17,842 nt of DNA, taken from the NCBI GenBank assembly GCA_007116915.1, contig SKHQ01000092.1, positions 1 through 17,842 on the forward strand. Reading direction: 5' to 3'. This document shows, piece by piece, positions 12,958 to 17,842 of the stretch (position 1 is its first letter; the number at the start of each line of letters is the position of its first letter). The position numbers were made by a program, and so were the translations under genes. The notes below the pieces were generated by a model that saw only the letters and a list, made by a program, of their open reading frames with translations, had not been told where the DNA came from and ran no database searches. The DNA is from Candidatus Methanomethylophilaceae archaeon. GTDB lineage: Archaea; Thermoplasmatota; Thermoplasmata; Methanomassiliicoccales; Methanomethylophilaceae.

Positions 12958-13623
12958 ATGAGGGTCTATTGTGTTAGCAATGATTCCGAGATGTTCATTT
13001 TTCCACATGCAAAGAACGAACGAGGTTTGAGACCTCAATATCATGCTCCGTATGTTGAAGCGCTAAAGATGGTTGGATGCCATGTCCCAGATTGCATCAG
13101 TCATGAATGTATGGACCCTTCCCTCGACCAATACCGAATAGAGATCGGAGAGGGACTAGGCGGACGCTTTACTGAGGTGAGGCGGTTCCAGAAATCCATT
13201 GAAGGTTCAGAACTTGGGATAATCTCCAGTAGGCATGGTTTGATAGATTCAGATAAAAAAGTTCTTCCTTACATCTGTGCGGAAGGCAGAAGGATGAATG
13301 TTATGGATCTCGACGACCGGACTTCATTTGTGGAATCATTGATAGAGATTCACAGGACCTACGAAATCGTTCTAATGTTCGTGCCCAGAGCTTATACGGA
13401 AGTAATCATGGAAAGATGGGAAGGAAGTATGAAAGGAATGACCTTCGTCACCTCACAATCATTATTCAATGATCTGGAAAAGAAAGGGGCTACAGTGCTT
13501 CCTCGCAGAGGAGCTAGGGTAGGGAGACACAACCTAGAGCCTATTATGGATGATTTGACGAGAAATGGATGGTGCGGACGCCGGGATTTGAACCCGAGTT
13601 CTAAGCTTGGCAAGCTCAAGTGA
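12958..13623 (+). CDS. Uncharacterised protein, possibly DUF6884-like, reading into an antisense tRNA
   Basis: The frame encodes 221 residues. The segment LGIISSRHGLIDSDKKVLPY (about residues 86-105) resembles the core of DUF6884-type proteins, where a hydrophobic strand leads to a Lys/Arg-Tyr/His-Gly-Leu turn and a Pro-Tyr. This match is from memory and tentative. No catalytic motif is clear. The last 17 codons (from 13573) lie antisense to tRNA-Gly, and the residues CGRRDLNPSS are simply the translated complement of the tRNA T arm. The natural end may be shorter or lost. GC content is visibly lower than in the helicase or enolase genes (one 60-base line is about 37%). ATG 12958 has AT-rich promoter-like DNA (CAAATAACC) about 26 bases upstream, fitting a leaderless mRNA. 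Truncated gene or genuine overlap are both possible. Confidence 0.6.
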   Translation: MRVYCVSNDSEMFIFPHAKNERGLRPQYHAPYVEALKMVGCHVPDCISHECMDPSLDQYRIEIGEGLGGRFTEVRRFQKSIEGSELGIISSRHGLIDSDKKVLPYICAEGRRMNVMDLDDRTSFVESLIEIHRTYEIVLMFVPRAYTEVIMERWEGSMKGMTFVTSQSLFNDLEKKGATVLPRRGARVGRHNLEPIMDDLTRNGWCGRRDLNPSSKLGKLK

Positions 13624-13645
13624 TAACCAGCTACACTACGTCCGC
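13570..13645 (-). tRNA. tRNA-Gly (anticodon GCC), CCA encoded
   Basis: On the minus strand a full cloverleaf folds. The acceptor GCGGACG pairs with CGTCCGC. The D arm begins GTGT and closes with TCAC, with one mismatch. The anticodon stem TGAGC/GCTTA has the loop TTGCCAA, giving anticodon GCC. A four-base variable loop is followed by a T arm TCGGG-TTCAAAT-CCCGG. The discriminator is A (13573), and the following CCA is encoded at 13572-13570. There is no intron. The 3' end lies under the end of the preceding forward gene. Confidence 0.97.
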
Positions 13646-13653
13646 TTCAATTC

Positions 13654-13672
13654 TGGGGAACAATTTTCCCCA
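13654..13672. repeat. Perfect inverted repeat between TATA box and start of tRNA-Gly
   Basis: TGGGGAA and TTCCCCA form a perfect seven-pair inverted repeat around CAATT. It fills the space between the TATA box and the predicted transcription start, where a bound repressor would block RNA polymerase. It may be an operator or chance. Confidence 0.4.
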
Positions 13673-13679
13673 TATAAAC
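13672..13679 (-). promoter_or_regulatory. TATA box of tRNA-Gly
   Basis: On the minus strand the sequence reads GTTTATAT, 27-34 bases upstream of the tRNA 5' end, the usual distance for an archaeal tRNA promoter. The start of transcription would fall near 13650, giving a leader of about five bases. Confidence 0.7.
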
Positions 13680-13744
13680 TTTATCGTCTCCCAACTGAAA
13701 ATCCTATGTAATATTGCATTTGACTGCGATTTTTGCGCTAAAAG

Positions 13745-13756
13745 GGAACGTGTTCC
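13745..13756. repeat. Short inverted repeat upstream of the helicase promoter
   Basis: GGAAC-GT-GTTCC lies about 20 bases upstream of the candidate TATA box of the helicase gene. Its position would suit a regulator, but the arms are only five bases long. Confidence 0.25.
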
Positions 13757-13776
13757 AAAAAGCTTAGCATGGGTAG

Positions 13777-13788
13777 GTAATAAATCAT
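13777..13788 (+). promoter_or_regulatory. Candidate TATA box of the DEAD-box helicase gene
   Basis: GTAATAAATCAT would place transcription start near 13808. This gives a leader of about 27 bases before ATG 13835 and leaves the TTG at 13805 at or before the start of the mRNA, which supports ATG 13835 as the true start. Confidence 0.45.
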
Positions 13789-13834
13789 ATGAGGGAATAG
13801 GGTTTTGAATAATCGTTACGAATCAGTGATTACA

Positions 13835-15241
13835 ATGGAATCAGAATTTAAACCACTAGGCATCGGGAATGAAGTTGGGAAGGCGATCGAGGAAATGGGC
13901 TGGAAGAGCCCGACCCCGATCCAGGTCGAATCGATACCATATGGTCTGGAGGGCAGGGACGTCCTTGCCCAGGCTCAGACTGGTACAGGCAAGACCGGTG
14001 CCTTCGGCGGTATTATACTCGAGAAAATCAAGCCACGCATGAAAATCCCCTCCGCCCTGATATTGGCACCGACACGCGAACTTGCCATTCAGGTCTCGGA
14101 GGAACTTGAGAAGCTATCCAAGTATTCGGGCCATGTCTGTCTGCCGGTATACGGCGGTACTGACATCGAGCGCCAGTTCAGGGCCCTTAAGAGGGGCGTT
14201 GATATAATCATCGGAACTCCCGGAAGGGTGAAGGACCATATCGGTCGCGGCACATTGAATCTGAGCAAGGTTCAGATAGCCGTCCTTGATGAGGCCGACC
14301 GTATGTTGGACATGGGTTTCATAGAGGATATCGAAGACATCCTACGCAAAACGCCCAAAGCTCGCCAGACCCTGCTGTATTCCGCCACTTTGCCGGAAGG
14401 GGTCAGGAAATTGGCTTATGATTACATGAAAGATCCCAAGGAGATAACAGTCTCCAAGGACGAGATGGTCCTGGATCTCACCAAGCAGTTCTACATCCAA
14501 GTCGGTCGCCGCAATAAAATGTGGGCATTGTGCCGTGTCTTGGACGTGAAGAGGCCCAAGGCCATAATCTTCTGTCACACTAAGCGCATGGTTGACATGT
14601 TGGTCGAGAAACTCCAAGGCCTGGATTACAAGGCTGAAGCCATACATGGTGATATGAGCCAATCGAAGAGGGAGAAGGTCATAAAGCAGTTCAAGAGCGA
14701 TAAGATAGACCTCATGGTGGCTACTGATGTCGCCGCCCGTGGTCTGGATATCGACGATGTCAACTATGTGATCAACTACGACATACCCGAACACCCCGAT
14801 GTATATGTCCACCGCATAGGTAGGACCGGACGTGCCGGCAAGGAGGGTGTGGCCATCAGTTTCGTCACCAAGGACGAGAAATACTATCTTCGCAGCATAA
14901 CCGCCTACACCGGTATGGAGATAGTCGAGATGGTACCTCCCGAGGCGGAGGGAAGGGAGACGGTCCGTGAGGTCATGGATTATGACCAGCTGTCGGACAT
15001 CTTCGGTATGGTCGTGTTCAGTATCAACCTCGGGGACAACGACGGTGTCAAGAAGAATGAGATCGTCGAGACTCTGATACGTGAGTTGCGCATCAAGGAC
15101 CATTCGATCGGCAAGGTCAAAATCGGCGAATCTACCAGCACTGTAGAGGTGCACAAGGAATTCGCCCAGCGGATGTCCAAAGAGATGCCGAAGATGAAAT
15201 ACAATGGAAAGAGTTTGAAGGTAGAGACCCTACCTCGTTGA
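13835..15241 (+). CDS. DEAD-box ATP-dependent RNA helicase
   Basis: The 468-residue helicase unwinds short RNA duplexes with ATP, in roles such as ribosome assembly, RNA decay or cold adaptation. Motifs in order are the Q motif (F5 to PTPIQ, 26-30), Walker A AQTGTGKT (47-54), PTRELA (79-84), DEAD (152-155), SAT (183-185), ARGLDI, and HRIGRTGR (326-333). A C-terminal domain from about residue 390 (FGMVVFSINLGDNDGV onward) resembles the DbpA/DeaD RNA-binding domain. ATG 13835 is preferred over the TTG at 13805, because GTGAT at 13826-13830 lies just upstream, the Q motif follows directly, and the TATA position fits. The stop abuts the valS stop with no base between. It is closest to the bacterial DeaD/CsdA type, but a specific gene name is not justified. 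Confidence 0.95.
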   Translation: MESEFKPLGIGNEVGKAIEEMGWKSPTPIQVESIPYGLEGRDVLAQAQTGTGKTGAFGGIILEKIKPRMKIPSALILAPTRELAIQVSEELEKLSKYSGHVCLPVYGGTDIERQFRALKRGVDIIIGTPGRVKDHIGRGTLNLSKVQIAVLDEADRMLDMGFIEDIEDILRKTPKARQTLLYSATLPEGVRKLAYDYMKDPKEITVSKDEMVLDLTKQFYIQVGRRNKMWALCRVLDVKRPKAIIFCHTKRMVDMLVEKLQGLDYKAEAIHGDMSQSKREKVIKQFKSDKIDLMVATDVAARGLDIDDVNYVINYDIPEHPDVYVHRIGRTGRAGKEGVAISFVTKDEKYYLRSITAYTGMEIVEMVPPEAEGRETVREVMDYDQLSDIFGMVVFSINLGDNDGVKKNEIVETLIRELRIKDHSIGKVKIGESTSTVEVHKEFAQRMSKEMPKMKYNGKSLKVETLPR

Positions 15242-17839
15242 TCAGAGCTCTATAGCCACCAAAACATCTCCCACCTGCACGGTCTCGACTTCGCGGCCGT
15301 GCAGCATGAGACTCTTCTCGAGCTCGACGTGCTCTGGACCAATCTCCAGGCCGTCGATGCTCACCTTTCCTTCTGAAAGGGACTCGGCGAGTGCCTGGGG
15401 GTCCATCGTCTTGATGGCCTCAACGACCTTCTTGGCATCGGCTTTGAACTCCGGCCCGATCCGGGAATGAACCGGCTTGGCAGCCACAACCTTCTCCTGC
15501 AACTCAGCAGCGGTGACGACACGCAGCATCTTTGCCTTGAGGGTGCCCATCACATCCGCCTCATGGCCGATGAGTACGGAGGCTTTTTCTCCGATGAGTT
15601 CCAAAGACGCTATCTCCTGGTTGAGCGGCATCTTGTTGTTGGCCTTCCAATTGCGCACCGACGAGATTATGTCCTTCATCATCTCACCTATCACGACCGC
15701 CTCAGGGTCGAGTGGGTAGGTCTCCGGCCAGGGGCTGATATGGATGCTACGGTGCCCTTCGTGGACCTGGAAATGGTTCTGATACGCTTCCTCGGTGATA
15801 TGGGGCATGAATGGCGCCAGTATCTTTATCAATCCAAGGTATGCGGTGTATAGCGTGTAACGGACCGCATCGTCATCCCGGTGCTTGACCATCTCGATGT
15901 AGTGGTCCGCGAATTCGTGCCAGGCGAAGTTCTCGATCTCACGCATGGCTTTATCGAACTGATAGGATGCGAACATGCGGTCGACGTTCTCCGCGGTCTC
16001 GCTGAAACGGCTCAGTATCCAACGATCGGCGGCGGGCAGCTCGGTGGGGCGCTGCGGTTTACTGTCGATCTTACGGGCCACAAAATTACCCATGTTGAAT
16101 ATCTTGTTGATCAGCCTCTTACCGCGTTTAACGTCCTTCTCGCGGAAAGAATGATCAACTCCCAGCGAACAGGTGCAGGCGTAATAGCGCATGGCATCGG
16201 CGCCGTACTCCTCCAATATTGGCATGGGGTCGATGACGTTGCCTAGCGACGAGTGCATGGGCGTGCCGTCGGGCGACATGATGAAACCATGGACCATTAT
16301 GTCCCTCCAGGGTATGCTGTCCGTGAGCTGGTGCGAACGGAGCAGGGTGTAGAAGGCCCAGGTCCGGATGATGTCATGGGACTGTGGGCGCATGGACATC
16401 GGGTATAGTTTCTTGAAGAGTTCCTCATCCCTCTCCCAGAAACAATTGTACATGGCCGATCCGGAGGAATCCATCCAGGTGTCGAAGACATCTGTACATC
16501 CTATCAGATCCCCACCGCAATCTGGGCAGGAGCTCTGAGGAGGTTTATCGACGGTCGGGTCGACGTAGCACTGATCCTCTTCGGCCGCCACCACGTGGCC
16601 GCAGCCGGCGCACTCCCAAATAGGGATGGGTGTGGCGAAGATGCGCTGACGTGAAATGACCCAATCCCATTCCAGTGAATCCACCCAGTCCTTGAGTCTG
16701 ATCTTCATGAACTCCGGGAACCAATCGACATCGTCAGCGCGTTTGAGCACCTCTTCTTTGAACTCCAGGGTCTTTAGGAACCACTGGGGCACTTGTAAGT
16801 ACTCGATGGTCTCATGACAACGCCAGCAAACTGAGAGGTTCTGGTCCTGTGGTTCCTGGTTCTCGAGCTTACCGTCCTTGTCCAAGTCGATTATGACAGC
16901 GGAACGGGCCTCTTTCACAGTCATGCCGCTGTAAGGTCCCGCTATATCGGTCATACGGCCTCCCTCGTCGATACCCTTCTCCAATGGGAGGTTGTACTTC
17001 ATCACCCATTCCAGATCCACCTTGTCACCGATGGTGCATATCATGACCGTTCCGGTTCCGTATTCCGGATCGACCTTCTCATCAGCGATGACCTTGACCT
17101 TCTTACCGTACAGAGGGGTGACCAACTCCTTACCCACCAGGTCGGCCTTGGATGCATCCTTGGGATGAACGGCGATGGCCTGACAGGTGCATATAAGCTC
17201 CGGTCTTGTCGTGGCTATCATCACATGACGGTCTTCGCCATCGACACCGAAGCGTATGAAATTCAGATTGGTGACGTTGTCACGGTACTCTACCTCGGCG
17301 TCAGCCAGCGCGGTCATACATCGCGGACACCAATTGACAGGATAGTCTCCTTTGTAGGCCAACCCCATCTTGAGCAGCCTGAGGAATGATATCTGGGTTA
17401 TTCTGCGGTAATAGGGTGCGTCAGTCTGGTAGTAGATACTGGGATCCATACTCTGGCCCAGAATCTCGAAATGCTGAGTCATCTCTTCTATGAAACCGTT
17501 GGCGTATTCAGAGCACAGTCGACGGTACTCGCCACGGGGCAGGTCGAGTTTGGTGATGCCGTGCTTCTTCTCCACCTTGACCTCCGTAGGTGTGCCGTTG
17601 ACATCGAAACATAGGGGGTAGAACACGTTGTAGCCCTTCATCCGGTGATAGCGGGCGGCGAAATCGATCAGTGAGTAACCGGTCGCATGGCCGAGATGCA
17701 ATGAGCCGGAGGTGTAACGGGGAGGATTATCTATACTGTAAATAGGGCGGTCGGAGTCCTGGTCGAAATGGTGTATCTCCCATTCCTTCCATTTCCCCTG
17801 CCAATTCCTCTCGGTGGATAGGGAATCATATTGCGACAT
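15242..17839 (-). CDS. valS: Valyl-tRNA synthetase
   Basis: The 865-residue class Ia synthetase charges tRNA-Val. The HIGH motif is HLGH (48-51) in the ValRS context GSLHLGHA. The CP1 editing domain is present (ATTRPELICTC, around residue 210), then the WVISRQRIFATPIP block, zinc cysteines (CAGC and CPDC), DVFDTWMDSSGS, and the anticodon-binding helical domain with LAPFMPHITEEAY. Length is normal for archaeal ValRS. The KMSKS loop reads PMHSS at residues 527-531 (16247-16261), so both lysines are replaced while the flanking LGNVIDP is intact. ATG 17839 is three bases from the window edge, so its promoter is not visible. IleRS is less likely, given the GYNVFYP and GTPTEVKVEK segment. Confidence 0.96.
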   Translation of the reverse strand: MSQYDSLSTERNWQGKWKEWEIHHFDQDSDRPIYSIDNPPRYTSGSLHLGHATGYSLIDFAARYHRMKGYNVFYPLCFDVNGTPTEVKVEKKHGITKLDLPRGEYRRLCSEYANGFIEEMTQHFEILGQSMDPSIYYQTDAPYYRRITQISFLRLLKMGLAYKGDYPVNWCPRCMTALADAEVEYRDNVTNLNFIRFGVDGEDRHVMIATTRPELICTCQAIAVHPKDASKADLVGKELVTPLYGKKVKVIADEKVDPEYGTGTVMICTIGDKVDLEWVMKYNLPLEKGIDEGGRMTDIAGPYSGMTVKEARSAVIIDLDKDGKLENQEPQDQNLSVCWRCHETIEYLQVPQWFLKTLEFKEEVLKRADDVDWFPEFMKIRLKDWVDSLEWDWVISRQRIFATPIPIWECAGCGHVVAAEEDQCYVDPTVDKPPQSSCPDCGGDLIGCTDVFDTWMDSSGSAMYNCFWERDEELFKKLYPMSMRPQSHDIIRTWAFYTLLRSHQLTDSIPWRDIMVHGFIMSPDGTPMHSSLGNVIDPMPILEEYGADAMRYYACTCSLGVDHSFREKDVKRGKRLINKIFNMGNFVARKIDSKPQRPTELPAADRWILSRFSETAENVDRMFASYQFDKAMREIENFAWHEFADHYIEMVKHRDDDAVRYTLYTAYLGLIKILAPFMPHITEEAYQNHFQVHEGHRSIHISPWPETYPLDPEAVVIGEMMKDIISSVRNWKANNKMPLNQEIASLELIGEKASVLIGHEADVMGTLKAKMLRVVTAAELQEKVVAAKPVHSRIGPEFKADAKKVVEAIKTMDPQALAESLSEGKVSIDGLEIGPEHVELEKSLMLHGREVETVQVGDVLVAIEL

Positions 17840-17842
17840 GAC

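Noticed and set aside
13570..13645. Integrated element using tRNA-Gly as attachment site
   Set aside because: No integrase gene and no second copy of the tRNA 3' end are seen in the window; the low-GC neighbour alone is not enough.
14342..15154. A 270-codon reverse frame inside the helicase gene
   Set aside because: It is antisense to a clear DEAD-box helicase, and its His/Asp/Val-rich composition is that of the complement of GC-biased codons.
1..17842. CRISPR array, insertion sequence or phage genes
   Set aside because: No spaced direct repeats, transposase or structural phage proteins were found on either strand.

Overview
The window looks like a chromosomal segment of an archaeon in the Thermoplasmata, most plausibly Methanomassiliicoccales. 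The lineage call is an inference. It rests on archaeal-type enolase, nicotinate phosphoribosyltransferase with a zinc-knuckle tail, type IA topoisomerase and valyl-tRNA synthetase, on a REC-DUF835 regulator, on TATA-box promoters, and on a nickel gene set (NikR, HypA, HypD) expected where [NiFe] hydrogenases are made. Only one of about fifteen genes ends in TAG. That would suit a pyrrolysine-using methanogen but does not prove it.

Layout. Positions 1-3513 hold a forward cluster: the end of an unknown gene, a REC-DUF835 response regulator, enolase and a nicotinate phosphoribosyltransferase. Positions 3514-3843 hold no convincing gene but carry a TATA box and a run of hairpins that may be a structured RNA or leader. 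Positions 3844-5198 hold a three-gene set rich in metal-binding motifs: a small zinc-ribbon-like protein, a minimal CobW/COG0523 GTPase, and a protein with a Cys/His-rich tail. DNA topoisomerase I and nikR follow on the minus strand. Diverging from nikR is a tightly packed forward run: a stand-alone asparagine-synthetase-type ATP-pyrophosphatase, folC, an endonuclease III (nth), hypA and hypD. A minus-strand four-helix membrane protein faces hypD. Next comes a low-GC forward gene of uncertain family whose reading frame runs into an antisense tRNA-Gly(GCC). A DEAD-box RNA helicase and valS end the window and converge with no base between their stop codons.

How the genes fit together. Metal handling is the recurring theme: NikR senses nickel, HypA and HypD mature [NiFe] hydrogenase, and the CobW cassette looks like a GTP-driven metal chaperone of unknown target. 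The others are housekeeping genes for glycolysis, NAD salvage, folate, DNA topology and repair, translation and RNA remodelling. The points most worth a second look are the split CobW cassette with its structured upstream region, the ValRS whose KMSKS loop has lost both lysines, and the gene that reads into the tRNA.
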